Positions 14,151 through 25,910 of a stretch of 64,000 bases of DNA are shown here, piece after piece. The notes under the pieces were generated by a model. That model was not told the DNA's origin and did no database searches. It saw nothing but the letters and a program-made list of their open reading frames with translations. Origin of the DNA: Datnioides undecimradiatus (taxonomy: Eukaryota; Chordata; Actinopteri; Lobotiformes; Datnioididae); assembly GCA_008933995.1 (NCBI GenBank), contig WARS01000032.1, positions 248,001 to 312,000 of the forward strand, read 5' to 3'. Each line of letters begins with the position of its first letter. Position 1 is the stretch's first letter. Made by a program: the position numbers and the translations under genes.

Positions 14151-17100
14151 GCTTCATGCATTGCAAATGAATTAGTCTCACAGTAACATTGTTCAATATT
14201 CCATTCATATGTTATCATCCTGGGACAGTGCAGATACAGGGTGTGTGTGTGTTTGGGTTTGATATGTGTGTGAACAGCTGGCCTCTGTAGAACTGTATTT
14301 ACCATGAACAGGACATGAAATTTATGGCCTGATTTAGAGTCAATTAAAAGAACAGTGTGACAATATTGGAAGATATTTGCTTTTATGGTGAGATTTAAAT
14401 GAGAAGATTGTTTTCTTCAGGTTCTCAAGGTCATGTTTAGAGACAAGATGTTGCAAGTCAGTTCAGTTTAACCTTGTAACAACTTGTATTTTTAATGTTT
14501 TGGTTTTTGGATGGATTCAGGGGTTGAGATATGACATGCTAATTTGTGAGCTGTGCAACATGCGAGGAGACAAATGTTCTCCTGCTTCGAGTCTTTAATG
14601 CTAAGCTAAGTTAAGTTAAGCTAAGCTTGTGCTATCAGTCTTCTCATCTAAGGAAGCATTTAGGCGTGCCTTCTCAAAATGTTGAACTGTTCCTTTGAGA
14701 CATTTCTCTACAACAAGGTCAAGTGGGCCAGCTCAAAATATATGACACAAGAACAAAATAACCCTCATTAGCCATCATGACAAGCTATTGTTGAAATTCT
14801 AAACCGGAAATGTTTTCCTGTGAGACCCTCGGTGGAATTAAAATAGAGCTTTACTTAGCCCAGTTAGGACTCAGCCTGGAAATCAGGCTAATGAATATGC
14901 AAGGAGGACTGTCTTTGTTTCGCCCTCTAACTTTAGAAAATAAAAGTAAGACTAATAGGTTTGAAATGATGCCCACTGTAGCCTGCAGAGTGAGTGTACA
15001 TGCGTCTGATATTCCCTGTACGTCTGCAGGGATTAGTTTATTGCGTTTAATCTCCACTGGATTCATCCGAAGATTTCTCTTTTTTCCCCAGTTCTCATTC
15101 ACTTAATTTTTAATATCAGTATATCTTGCTCCCTCCATCTGTCACTCTCTTCCTCAGATATATATTTATCTCTCTGCCTATCCATTCTCCAGTTTTCTCC
15201 CCTACCCTCAGCCCTCACTGCAGTCTAAACCACCAACTTCTTTTTGTCCCTGTCCCTCGTTTCCTTGCACCCTTAAACTAATTTCTCTCCCTTTTAGATA
15301 GAGCTGCCAATCCTTGGTAGGAGTCAGGGAACGCGTAATTCTGTTTATTTCTCATTGTATTATATTGTTCAAGAGAAAGATGCTTGACAACATTTTTCCT
15401 GCTTCCATTCATGCCAGTAAAGCTGTTTTTTGATTTGATTTGCAAGAGACAGAAGGAGAAAGCGGTGCAGAGAGTGGAGAGAGATCCTCACTAGTCAGCT
15501 CTGACAAGGCTCTGTAGACTCAGTGGTCCGTGTCGGACTGAAGTGTCAACTCCACTTGTACGTCCCAGCATATTATTAAGAAAATGTCTTTTGTTGGAGT
15601 CAGTCACTGCCGTCTTTTGAAAAGGCTCAGCGTTTGCACACATCAGCTTTTTCTCATCTGTTTCGCAGACAAAAAAAGGGATTTTTAAGACAAGAGTGTT
15701 GTAAACATGCTGTTAGACACTCACACACCGTGGCCTCATTTCCATCCTGACTGGCTGCAAAAACTGATTCTACTATGAGGGTGACAGGAGAGTTTGTGTT
15801 GTGAATCCGTTTTAATGCTAGAGGTTGCATCACAAAACTGAACTGAGGCACAGAAGCAGCGCTGTGCAACTGTCTGACACACTGTGTGAATTATTTTTTA
15901 ATAAAATCAGAGCAGATTCAAACGTAAGAGCAGATTCTGATGTAACTGTTGAATCACAGCCAATGGGGAAGGAGATTCCAGCATAATTCAAACAAATCGG
16001 GCGGATGTGATATATAACGCTGTGCACTGGGTCGCAGAGCTATGCAATTGCACCACCTGTTGGTCAAGGTCCACATGGTGAAGGAAAAGCTGATGTGTGC
16101 TTGATTTTAAACAATCCAACAGAGTGGCTTCTCTCCCTGCTTTCAGGTTATTGAACATGTACAATTACCCTGAGGGTGGCCTAGAAAGAAGACTTTATCA
16201 AAGAGATCTTTAATCAATACAAACATCAGACTCTTTGCATCCTGCGGGTTTAAATTATAATGGCTTTCTCTGTGTTTGAGCACTTATTTCTTTCTAACGA
16301 CTAAAGTTTTGTGATTTGTTTGTTTCTTATATGAGTGTTTTATGTATTTGGACCTCAGTCTCTTCATTTTTCAGGTCTTTTTCCTATGTGTACCTGCATG
16401 GTGTGACCTGACTGGATACATTTAATGTGTCAGTAGCTGGTTAAAAAAGATGAAAGAAGACCTGAACACATTTCTCTTCATATTTTGCTTTAATTGTTGC
16501 TCTTTTGCTTTAAATTACTCAATATTTTGGGTCAAACTTGTCACAACTGGTTAGACATAAGCAAAGACTGACATGGAAACTAACCGTTGTTGTTGGAGCC
16601 CTTTTCTCTAATATTTGCCACAATGTAGGTAAAATGACAGAAACCTTGGCTTTGTCACTAATACTTGCCTTGGACCTGAATGACAAACCTTTTTTTTTTC
16701 CTCTGGATTTGATTCTTTTTGGTCTTCTTGAAGTAAGAAATTGTGTCATGAGAGAAGCAATCTGCTGTGAAGTGAAACAGTCCAACAGAGAGCATGTCCA
16801 CAGTCAGTCCTGCAATTATCTGCACTTCCTGAAGCATAATTTGCATCCAAGACCTTCCTGTGCCTAAGCAATCAAACACAATTATGCACCCACACAGACT
16901 CATACAAACATGCACTGGTAAAAAGAATTTCATTTAAAAATCAAGATTTTACTTTGAAGCTGTGGCAGTATTGTTTTCGATCAAATTGTCTTCTTTGTCT
17001 CCCCATTTCTCTCCCCCTCCCGTCCTCCCACTTCTCTCTTTCTTCCTTTGTCTTTCCCACTCCAGATTTAATAAAATCCAGAACACGAAGAACACAATGA

Positions 17101-17216
17101 AGAAGGACGGCATCAGCTCCCTCACCTACAGACTGGTTCAGGTAAAGAGGTATCCTCTGTACACAAATATCTCCGTGGAGATCGGCAAACCACCGCCTCG
17201 GCCTTTCAAGGGCTAA
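7914..17216 (+). CDS. b4galt2: Beta-1,4-galactosyltransferase 2, last two coding exons (partial)
   Basis: B4GALT2 transfers galactose from UDP-Gal to terminal GlcNAc on N-glycans in the Golgi lumen; it is a type II membrane enzyme of the Mn-dependent GT7 family. Two coding exons are visible. Exon 7914-8018 (105 bp, after TTGCAG and before GTACTG) encodes ITLNGMKVSRPDVRIGRYRM followed by IKHERDKHNEPNPQR. Exon 17066-17216 (after TCCAG) encodes FNKIQNTKNTMKKDGISSLT, a YPLYTNISVEIG block and the C-terminus PPPRPFKG, then TAA at 17214. The junction codon AG|A (Arg) keeps frame. The family's C-terminal FTKIQNTK-type block and the basic RYRMIKH segment fit B4GALT2 better than B4GALT1, 3 or 4, judged from memory. 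The catalytic N-terminal part, including WGWGGEDDD, is outside the window. The intron between the two exons is about 9 kb. Confidence 0.9.
11040..11590. repeat. Diverged two-copy tandem duplication, period about 303 bp
   Basis: Copy 1 (about 11040-11290) and copy 2 (about 11340-11590) align through TTTTTATTGAC (11096 and 11399), then ATCACATATAGTGCGCTC versus ATCACCTGTAGTGTGCCC, CCATGCTAAC versus CCATGTTAAC, TTAGCTAGAAG versus TTAGCCAGAAG, and a shared CAACTGAAAG/CAATTGAAAG block before TTTTACCTG. Identity is moderate, so the duplication is old. It lies inside the last b4galt2 intron. Confidence 0.7.
11727..11745. repeat. (TG)n microsatellite
   Basis: Uninterrupted TG dinucleotide run inside the b4galt2 intron. 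Confidence 0.95.
11883..11921. repeat. (GT)n microsatellite
   Basis: Uninterrupted GT run of about 19 units inside the b4galt2 intron, followed by further interrupted GT repeats to about 11948. Confidence 0.95.
13036..13175. repeat. Teleost interspersed repeat fragment (GCTAACATGC family)
   Basis: Contains GCTAACATGCTGATGCAG, then TTTACCATGTACACC, TTTTAGTTTAGCTTGTTAGC and AAACACTAAACAAAGCTGAG. This matches, with divergence, the order of motifs in the longer copy at 33305-33631, which has TTTACCACATGTACTG, TTGGTTTAGTGTGTTAGC and onward. The wording is that of a common uncharacterised interspersed repeat of fish, recognised from memory. Confidence 0.5.
14101..14147. repeat. (CA)n microsatellite
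   Basis: Uninterrupted CA run of about 23 units in the b4galt2 intron. It generates artefactual Cys-Val open frames on the complementary strand. Confidence 0.95.
14570..14697. repeat. Right half of a teleost TIR (MITE-like) element
   Basis: Reads CTGCTTCGAGTCTTTAATGC, GCTAAGCTAAG, TCTTCTCATCTAAGGAAGC and ends CAAAATGTTGAACTGTTCCTTT. The last bases are the reverse complement, with few changes, of the left end of the copy at 22052 (AAAGGAATAGTTTGACATAA). The two together therefore define terminal inverted repeats. The copy is 5'-truncated. Confidence 0.6.
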
Positions 17217-17928
17217 AGAGAGAGAGAGAGACAGAGAGCGAGATGAGTGGGTCGACATTGGCTGGAGGGAAAAAGCGAAGAAGAAGAGAGCTTCAAGGAA
17301 GAGAACACATATCCTAAACATCTAGACCGATATGGGAGGGAAAGAGGAAGAAGTCACAAGCACATCATGGTCTCGTTCTCCCTCTTTACCCCCTCTCTTT
17401 GTTTTAATTTTTAAGATTTCAGCCATTTCTGTATCCTGGACTCAGGCTCTTTCCTCCTGCAACTTTTTCAAGCAGCCAGTGGCTTCACTCCTCCAATCTT
17501 TGCCAGTCAGTGACTACAGAATTAGAGAGTCGACCAAAAGCTCAGATATCAGTGGCTGAGCAAAGGGTGGCTTCAAACTTGAAACTTGAAACTTGGAGTC
17601 CGTCCATTAACGGTCATCTTTGTTAACCTGGGGGGCATCCACTGGCATATCAACAGAGGATAATGACCATTGTTGGAGAGTTTCACGTCGAGTCGAGTAA
17701 GCTTTCTTGGAATACTTGACCAAGGTCGGATAAACAAATAGAAAAAAATGGGCTTCTTACATGGATACAAAGGCAAGAGACATATCTGCTTTTTTGAAAA
17801 TGAATTATCAGGAAAATAACAAACTACAAACATGCTGAAGGCCATCCGAAATGCTCCTTTCCAATCATGACAGCGATGTTCGGGAGAATGAGGGTTTCCA
17901 TTAGAGGCAAACTATGACAGTAAATAAA
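17217..17928 (+). other. b4galt2: b4galt2 3' UTR (candidate extent)
   Basis: Sequence after the TAA stop starts with a GAGAGAGA run. The first AATAAA hexamer is at 17923-17928, others are at 18367 and 21336. I cannot tell from sequence which is used, so the 3' UTR may extend as far as about 21.36 kb. Confidence 0.4.
17923..17928 (+). terminator. Candidate polyadenylation signal of b4galt2
   Basis: First AATAAA after the b4galt2 stop codon, within GTAAATAAATGG. Alternatives are AATAAA at 18367-18372 and at 21336-21341. Confidence 0.3.
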
Positions 17929-20458
17929 TGGTGAGGCAGTGACGGTCAATTGACTTGAAACTGATGGATGGCATATCAAAGTAATCTCTCTCTCATCTTA
18001 ACAAATGATGCTGATTGACTATTTAATATTGACATCTTGTCAGGGAGTCACCTGTTTGGATCTAATTACTCAATCAAATCCTCCGGTATCAATTAATGAA
18101 TGTGTTTCGTGCCTGCATTTACCGCAGAAGACTCAAAGCAGCGCTGGGACACAGCGATTAAAACATGTCTGCAGCAGCAACAGACTCCTGAGAGCTCTCC
18201 TTTTGTTCTCTTTTTTATACATATATAAACTGAAACTTTGGAAAAGGAAACTGACTTTTGGGAGTGACGGAAAAGTTTTGCAGCAAAAGTAAACATACTG
18301 AAGATATGAAAAGGTTTCTCCTGTGCTGAATGCAGTGTGGTGGAACCACTTTGGGAATGCATTTTAAATAAAAATCGAGGAACTGAGGACAACAAGGCAG
18401 ACATGTACTGACAGCTCAGTCATGATTGTAACCCCACGTGGCACATATTGGAGATTAGATTCCTGGAAACCTTGTCTCACTCCACTTATAGGAAGACAGA
18501 GGTTTATTTAGGTAATCTGGGCTTAATTTTGCTGTTATGTCTCTACAAGATCTAAATGGCTTGAGGTGCATTAATATTCCCAAAGGAGCAAATTCAATTA
18601 AGTAGAAAAATACATTTCTCATCAGAAAGATTGGACATCTGGCACATTTTCCAAACACGTACAGGACACAAAGGGGTTCAACATCAGAAATGAGCTGTCA
18701 GGATAAAGTCATGACTCATGTTTTACAGGACAAAAGCACTGGTGGATACAAAAGCTTGTATAACTTTTACACATAATTAAAGTAATGAATTTTGGAGGTC
18801 ATTTTTTTAGCCTACAATTTAACCTGCAAGTTTTTTTTTTAAACAAGTATCACAATTCATTAAAATTCAATCGAAACCGTTACTATGCCATTTTCTCTCT
18901 CTACTATCTTTTTCTTTGAATCTTTGAGAAGAAGGCCATCATATCCGGAAAGAGGAAATTATAAGGTGATTGTCTTCTGTTGGTGGAAATTGAGAATTTA
19001 AGGGCAGTAATGAGAAGTTCTCATTTGAGCGGTTTGACTGACATCTCCATTGCTGCTTCGGATTTTATCATCGTCAGCTGTCACTTCTGCAGGGGCATCT
19101 GTTTTATCACACTTTGGGATTTCATTAATCAATCAAACAACCACAGATGCATCTTTTTTTTTAATTGGTTAAATTTGAAAACTTTTCTTGGTCTCAAATT
19201 AGCTTTATATCTTTCTCTATGTGAAAAATAAGCCAACAAAGTCATTGTGATTTGCGTCATCAGTCTTCTCTCTCTCTTTTATTTTTCCACGTTTCTGCTC
19301 TTGATGCTGTTACTGCGGACGCCTCAACACCAAACCGATGCCTTCGTACATAACCTACACTAAGGGGCAGGAAAGGTTATTTTTCATTTGAAGGTAATTA
19401 CGGGGGTGTAAAATCGATTAGTCAAGATGTGTTTTAAGATGGAATATACAAAAACCTACATCAAACCAATCCACCTATTGTCGTAACAGACAAATTGTGA
19501 GTAATGCTGCAAACGTTTCAATTTTGTATCATCCACAACGATTGAGGGCTTTTTTTTGGTGAAAATTGTGTATTGTTGGCTTCCTCTTTGGTCAGCCTTG
19601 AGGCAACAATGTTCCCATCTGTTTGGCTCTCTGTTATCCTCGCCTCAAGCCTGTTGGAAGGTATAATTCTTGCTCCCTGCCACACATATACACACACGCA
19701 CGCATTCACACTGTCTTCCCTTTTTTCTTTGCATTATCTCCTCTTTCATTGCCTTTTTCTTTCTTACTCTGCCAGTCCAGGCTGTGTTTGTCAATGGCAC
19801 TCTGCTGTGCTTTGTGGTGGGCCCACTTCAGGCACAGCTGTGTCTCACAAGAGTGCTTCTTCTTTCAATAGATATCGACAGGGCCTCTCTTTGTGTCTCT
19901 GAATCTGTGCCACTTACTGTATCTTTATTTTTCTATTTATTCTCTCCCTCACAGTAGACATCTCCATTTGTGAATCCTTCTGTCCTCCCCCCATTTCTCA
20001 TTCTTCCTCCCGACACAGGCCTTCTGACTCTCCTCCTCCTTTTCACTCTTTCTCTTTTCTGTATTTTGATGTTTGGGAGTGGACAACTCTCCTGGTGAGT
20101 TGCAGTGTCCTCATTGGGCAGACTACATGTGGGGTGGTCAATACAATGTCTTCTCTATACTGTTTACAGCTTACCCTGTGCAATATTTCAGATTTGTTAC
20201 AGATCTGCCCCATATCCTGCTTTGTCATTGTTTTAATGGAGGACATAAGGTTATAACATATTGTGAGCATTAGTTTCAGTTTGTATGCAGTCATGCTTTT
20301 TTATTTGATATATACATATTGCCTCTAACTCACCTGTTGATTTGAACTCTTTAAATTCAGTCAAAGCTGATTAAACGACAGCTGTTGCTTTTATTTTCCC
20401 CATTCTGACAAAATGAAGGGTCACTCTCATGACTTTAGTCCCTATTATCTGTCAAGAT

Positions 20459-20480
20459 CCTACATTTCCCATAATGCACT
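20459..20480 (+). promoter_or_regulatory. Staf/ZNF143-like motif
   Basis: CTACATTTCCCATAATGCAC resembles the ZNF143/Staf SBS consensus (ACTACAATTCCCANNATGC). No gene start is visible beside it, so it may lie inside an old repeat or be a chance match. Confidence 0.25.
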
Positions 20481-22051
20481 AGATAGCATCTTTCACAGAG
20501 TTGCAAATTTTTTAAAAAAAACAACAATAATTGGAGGAAACTCTTAAGGTGCATTTCGGCAAAAAACATCCAATCTGAGACCTTTAACATCAGATACAAA
20601 CTGCAAATGATGAGATTTTATAATCTGCTTCTAAAAACTTTTGATTCCTATGTCAGTCCTGGACAAATTTACTAACTAAAGTGTTTTGTTCACACATACA
20701 ACAGAGAAGTACAGAAAAGAATTGTAGAATCTAGAGAAATCTAAATTTTTCACAAAGTTTAAATATTCACAACTGGTCACAACATAAGTGTTAGTCCCCC
20801 AGTAAATTGAACTTTATGCATAAAATCAGTGGCGTGTCCCTTTAAAATTGTACCTTTATCCAGGATACTAGGACAAATTACAGGCAACCCTTTATGAGAC
20901 CAGTTACATGAAGCTGATGAGTGACAGTTATTGGTAGAAAAGGAAGGACAAAGCAAGAGAGTCAAGGCCCCAGTGTGTATAAACAGTATCTTGGGATATA
21001 GATGTAGAGATCAGCAACATCAGCAGAAATAGTATTTAAAATGTTTCCTTTACTTGAAAATAACCATGAGGAGCGCTTGATGTTTCATATTGGACTTTTG
21101 AAGCTGTTCCAGTTGTCAGGCAAACCTCAGGTGGTTTGAGTATTTGAAACGTTGTCTTTAAATACAATTTTTTGCTTGTCTACTGCAGAGAGCAGGCAGG
21201 ACTTTGAGGCCTGTTGGGCATTTTTAAACATTTACTGTATCTCTAGCTATGTTTTTTTGTACATTGAATGTTGAAAATGTTATATCTTATATAGAATGCA
21301 TTATGTCATATCAAACCTACTTTTTCTATACAATCAATAAATCTGATGGCTCAAGATTACATATACGTGTGCGCGCCTGTATTACTGTGATTGATCTTTT
21401 CTCTTAGGTTACTGTAAAGTCAGCTGATCATGCTCTAGTGGATCAACAGAAACGTTTCTCAGGTAATTCCAAATGCTTTTTAATGTAAGGCCGGCCACCC
21501 TGTTTTCTGTTTCCATGACAACCCACAGAAACCTGTTACTGTTGTTTCTGTGTGGTGCCAGCGAGTTGGTGGACTAAATGCTTTTCCACCTCCTGGACCT
21601 TATGGATTACATTTAGCTCAATTTCTACAGCAGTTCATTCTCTTTCCTGCCCTTCCTGCCACCCACCCAATAGCATAACTAGCATAACTACAAAGTAAAC
21701 TCACTGTATGTCTTTGTCCAACATTTACTTTTTGACTTCTCTTATTGCTTTGCAGGGATATTAGTCCCAAACTGTCAGGAGAATAGCTATGCAGCAAAAT
21801 CAGGATGGCATCCCCTCAGAGAGGAGCCAAGGTGTTCCCAAAGCATCAAATTGTTCAAATAAAATAAAAATTAAAGGGAAAACACAGAGAGAAAGGCTTT
21901 AAACAGACATCAAAAGCTGTTTTAATTTGAACTATTTTACTAGATATTTTCATAGACATGGTGTACTAATATTACCATTTGTAACTGTCCTTATTAGGTG
22001 TTATTCATGTCAATTCCCTTTGATTGGTGGCAGTGCAGTGAAACTCCTCTT

Positions 22052-22465
22052 AAAGGAATAGTTTGACATAATGGGCTTTTTAGTCAAGAGTTATATAAAA
22101 ACATTGACATTCCTCCCATGTCTTTACAATAAATGTAAAGATTACAGCCAACAGTCAACTAACTTACAACACCTAACCTGGCTCTATCGTCTCTCACTGA
22201 TGATACATTCTGTCTTGTTTGTCTAATCTGTAACCAAAGTGTAAAAGCCAGTCAGGTCAAAAACTCCATAAAACAGTAAGTTATAACTTTACATTTTTTA
22301 ATAGGTTGAACAAACAAACATAAAAACAAGTGCGCTTTAGATGTGCTACTCAATGGAATGCAATACCTTTGGAGCCTTGGCTAGCTGTCTTCCGTTGTTT
22401 GCAGTCTTTATACTAAGCTAAGATAACCGCTTATCCAACTGCTGGCTGAAGCTTTATTTTTAAAA
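22052..22465. repeat. Teleost non-autonomous TIR element, nearly complete
   Basis: Starts AAAGGAATAGTTTGACATAA, has the internal phrases TTACAGCCAACAG, ACCTGGCTCTATCGTCTC and AGTGTAAAAGCCAG, and near its right end TCTTTATACTAAGCTAAGAT then CTGCTGGCTGAAGCTTTATTTTTA. This order is that of a very common fish interspersed element. The right terminal repeat is truncated here but is present in the copy at 14570-14697. No transposase frame is present. Confidence 0.6.
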
Positions 22466-23443
22466 TGTTAACCTATCTGTTGAACCTTGTTTCTTTTTCT
22501 GTATTCAGAAATTATACTGATAACTATGGAAGAAGAGCGTTCAATCTCTTTTAGTCTCATTCTTGGAAAACAGAGTGTATTTATTCATAATGTCTCCTTT
22601 AAAGGCACTCATAACCTTCAACATTTAAACTTAGTCCCAAACCTTGTACAAAGAAGCGTTTCAAGGAAAGTTAGAGCTGTAAGACTTGTCAGTTATAAAG
22701 AAAAACTCCATGCAGCTGCAGCATGGGGAGTTTTAAATATGCAGTAAATTCAATGTCATCATAGGCTCCAACACTGCACATAAAATATGACAAAAAATAT
22801 TATTTTTGGTTTTCTTTCATAGTTCCCTCATGATTAGATAGATAGATATTATGACAAATAGCAAAAGGAAGATGTGATGTATGTAAACCTATAAACAATT
22901 ATGCTTCATGCTGCATTTCATCACATACTGAGGACCACTCTGAGGATGGTAAATAACAACTGTACATGTTGTTCACAGTGGATATAACAAGAACGGTTGT
23001 TTCTATGAAAGGCTACACATTCTTTCTTGAAGAAAACTAATAAAGCAGTAAATTACAGATTGTTGTTCCTACTCTACAGTGAACAAATAACCCTCTATTA
23101 AATGTAACCTTGTTTTCAAATACCGCCTATGTCTACAAGTACTGTACAGTTATATGTTAGGCCATAGTCTCATACATTATATTTCAATTAACATGGAAAT
23201 TGAACTGCAGAATTTATTGAACAGTTACAAATTGTTAATTGCTTTGCTACACCATCTCCTAGTCTAAATTGCATCACAGCTGTGCGTACATTTGGGTGCT
23301 GCATCAAACCGTGACAGGTCAATTACAATTTCTCATCATCCAATAATCTCATTGGCTTTGTTATGTTGCTGGTTGTTTGCCAAAGCAACTGTCTTGATAT
23401 TTTAAAAAGATATATAGCCTATCTTCTGGGTTTCTACTTGTAG

Positions 23444-23482
23444 TCTCTCTCTCTCTCTCTCTCTCTCAATCTCTCTCTCTCT
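23444..23482. repeat. (TC)n microsatellite
   Basis: TC dinucleotide run interrupted once by AA near 23469. Confidence 0.9.
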
Positions 23483-24450
23483 TAAAACATAAATGTCTGT
23501 TCAAACTTTCAAGAAGAAACTGTGGACAGACAGATAATGTATCCACCTTTGAAGCATCACATTTGTTTTTTTAAAGTTCCTATAAGTTTTGTTTAATTAT
23601 GTATTTTTCTGAAGGAGTACAGAAGATCAGCACAAGGGTTGAGGATGTTCAAGGCCCTGCCACAGCTGTAGTCACATTATTAAATAGAAAGAGTATTATT
23701 CCTGTTTTTTATCTTCTCATTTGATTGGCATGAAAGATAAGAGTCTTATCTGTTCCTCTTTGCATACGGCCAAAAATATTGCTATTGATTGCACGTTAGC
23801 CTACCCTTTATCCATTGTGTATTCACCAGTACCTCTCTGTTGGAGTTACACCACCTGGCCACAAAGTTTCTGTGCCTCAATTAGTTTGCAGTAATTTGAT
23901 AAGACACAAATTTATACTGGAATGTGTGCCACAGAAGTACATTATAAGTAAAAGGGTTCTTCATCTGGATACTGACTCAAGAGTCATGAACGAAGCACAA
24001 TGCTGGACAATAATGTAAATTGTGCTTATGTTGATATTGCACTGAACACACAAAATTCTCTAAAGAAATGTCAACGTGCAAAAACCCACTGACATGCAGT
24101 AAAGCTGGAGCTTTGATCGGTCTTTGAATCAGCCTTGAATCTCGTCCTCGTTTATAATATGCAGCTAAGGCCTGATAATTGGACAGCTTTGTCCCCCAAA
24201 GTGACAGATTCACTGGGTCTTGTCTGTAAAGCAGAGAAAAGTCCTTGTTGAATGGCAGCTGATGTCTTCTTTTTAAACCATTTCTTTGAATTTTTTTTTT
24301 GAATTGAATTTGAACTTATCCTTGATGTGTGATTATACCACTGTTGTTCAGCTGCACAGGCTGCCTCAGTGTGTTCTTAGAGATCTAAGAGGATGTGCAG
24401 GGATAATCAATCATAGTAAGTAAAAGCTGGTTCTCTGATGAGACGGTGGA

Positions 24451-25910
24451 TCAGTTTTTCTGGGTGGAAAGCTGTTCAGGTGTACAGTTTTTTAGGCGGG
24501 AACAGGTGGCAAGGCGGTTTCCCTCCCAGTAGCCAGCATCCTGGCCATCGTGACAGCGACACTTGGTGCAGGAGTCAACCCAGATGGGCTCTCCTGCAGG
24601 AATCACCTGGCTGCGTGAGGCATTCACGTAGCAGTTAGGACCTGCAGGGTGATGAGTAGCAAAGGTAAGTATAACTGCAGTAGAATAGATAAACAGGGTA
24701 GAAAATGAAGTCGGGTGGACATACGTATTTATTGTGATCAGAGAGGATAAATCTCCTGGTGATGGTGGTCCTCTGTGTCTCATAAGTTTCCTTTTTTTTA
24801 AGACTTACCATCCTTACATTCAGGGCAGCATTTCCCGGGCTGATAGACGGGGTTGACACATGGTGGAGGGGCACAATCTGCAACTAGACAGCGAGCGATG
24901 CCATCACTGTCACAAGTGCACTGCTCACATTCTGATGGCTGGGAAACCGCACACACACACACACACACAAACACACACATACACAGAAACTCAGTGAGAC
25001 TCAACATATTTCCAACCAGCACCTCTCACCAAGTCCTCTTCATGCCATCTCATAAGGGGGCGCCATTTACCTCTAATTCCCTTCTGTATACTCAAGTTAC
25101 ATACCAGCATACCAAACTGTATTTTACTGGTCCAGAGTTTTGGGAAGAATACACACTTAAAGATGTCTACAGGCTTGTACTGCAAAAATATCCTGTTATA
25201 AAGACATTTGTGTATGAGGTATTTGGTGTGTTTCTAAAAAATTATGCCTTACATTAGACATTATATAAATATTTTCCTAACTTTTTACCTTAAAATGAAT
25301 CAGTGTTGACTAATAAGCCAATGTTCACAGATTGTCGGCTGTGTCAAGCATCACAAGTGCGCTAAACAGAAAATGAAATGAAAGCTAAGATTGGAAACAC
25401 TGCTTGTACACATAGATTTTGGTGGATACGGTGTCCTTATCCTGATTGTGTAAATATAATTAAATATTCGCATAAAATTTAAGCCCCGACAATTACGAGA
25501 GTTATGTACTTGAGAACCATATCTTGAAAGTTACCATGCGTCACTGCTTTCAGTCTCACCTGGAAGTGCTGCCCCAGTTCGTACACCACTCCTCGGTACT
25601 CACACCCGATCTTCTCGCACCTGGGGCAGCAGTCGGTGGGGTAGTGGCTGACATGGATGCAAGCAGCCGGGAGAGAGGTGCAATCAGTGGGGGAACATGC
25701 AGAGCCCTCAGCGGTGCATTCACACTGGGTGCAATGATCAGAATCCAGAAAGTACCATTCGCCCACGAAGTATATGCTTCCGTTGGCCTCGCAGGTGGTT
25801 TCCTGCTGTCCAGCGACTGAGAAACTAAAACTGGCCTGTGCGCAAAGCAAGAGTGCCAAAACAGCCGTGCGTATTCTGCGCTCCAAGGAGAGTTTCTCAC
25901 TGAAAGCCAT
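24451..25910 (-). CDS. Secreted VWC-domain protein of the brorin (VWC2/VWC2L) family
   Basis: Three coding exons on the - strand: 25910-25560 (117 codons), 24938-24809 (130 nt) and 24641-24451 (191 nt), giving 672 nt and 223 aa. Human VWC2L is about 222 aa. Residues 1-35 form a basic N-terminus and hydrophobic signal peptide (AVLALLLCAQASFSF). Residues 40-98 are a VWC domain closing with CCPRC. A second VWC domain begins at Cys103, crosses the first junction and closes CVNPVYQPGKCCPEC. A third, partial Cys-rich module begins GPNCYVNASRSQVIPAG and ends with C...CRC...C...C. The CVNPVY and VIPAG blocks are typical of VWC2/VWC2L, secreted BMP antagonists or matrix modulators, chiefly neural. This copy may be a third family member rather than VWC2 or VWC2L itself, so no symbol is given. 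Phase is kept (0, then 1 with G|GT). It lies head to head with ccdc24. Confidence 0.88.
24950..24986. repeat. (CA)n tract beside the VWC exon-2 acceptor
   Basis: CA run with one interruption on the + strand. On the coding (-) strand it is a (TG)n tract lying about ten bases 5' of the TTTCCCAG acceptor of exon 2 (24938). Confidence 0.9.

Larger units (their letters stand above)
8019..17065 (+). other. b4galt2: Last intron of b4galt2 (about 9 kb)
   Basis: GT at 8019 and AG at 17064 bound this intron. It contains a diverged tandem duplication (about 11040-11590), several (CA)n/(TG)n tracts, and fragments of two families of teleost interspersed repeats (about 13036-13175 and 14570-14697). No further exon, RNA gene or coding mobile element was recognised. 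Confidence 0.8.
17929..24450. other. Region between b4galt2 and the VWC gene, no gene seen
   Basis: A stretch of UTR and/or intergenic DNA. It contains pyrimidine-rich sequence (about 19700-20060), a Staf/ZNF143-like motif near 20459, a nearly full-length TIR element (22052-22465) and a (TC)n tract (23444-23482). The short open frames here show no recognisable domain. Confidence 0.6.

Noticed and set aside
13835-14305. 156-codon - strand frame with a Cys-Val run
   Set aside because: It is translation of the (CA)n microsatellite and flanks inside a b4galt2 intron.
16519-16933. Overlapping open frames on both strands before the last b4galt2 exon
   Set aside because: They overlap each other in opposite directions, show no family and lie in intron sequence.
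17332-17559. 75-codon open frame after the b4galt2 stop
   Set aside because: Lies in the probable 3' UTR; no domain or conservation cue.
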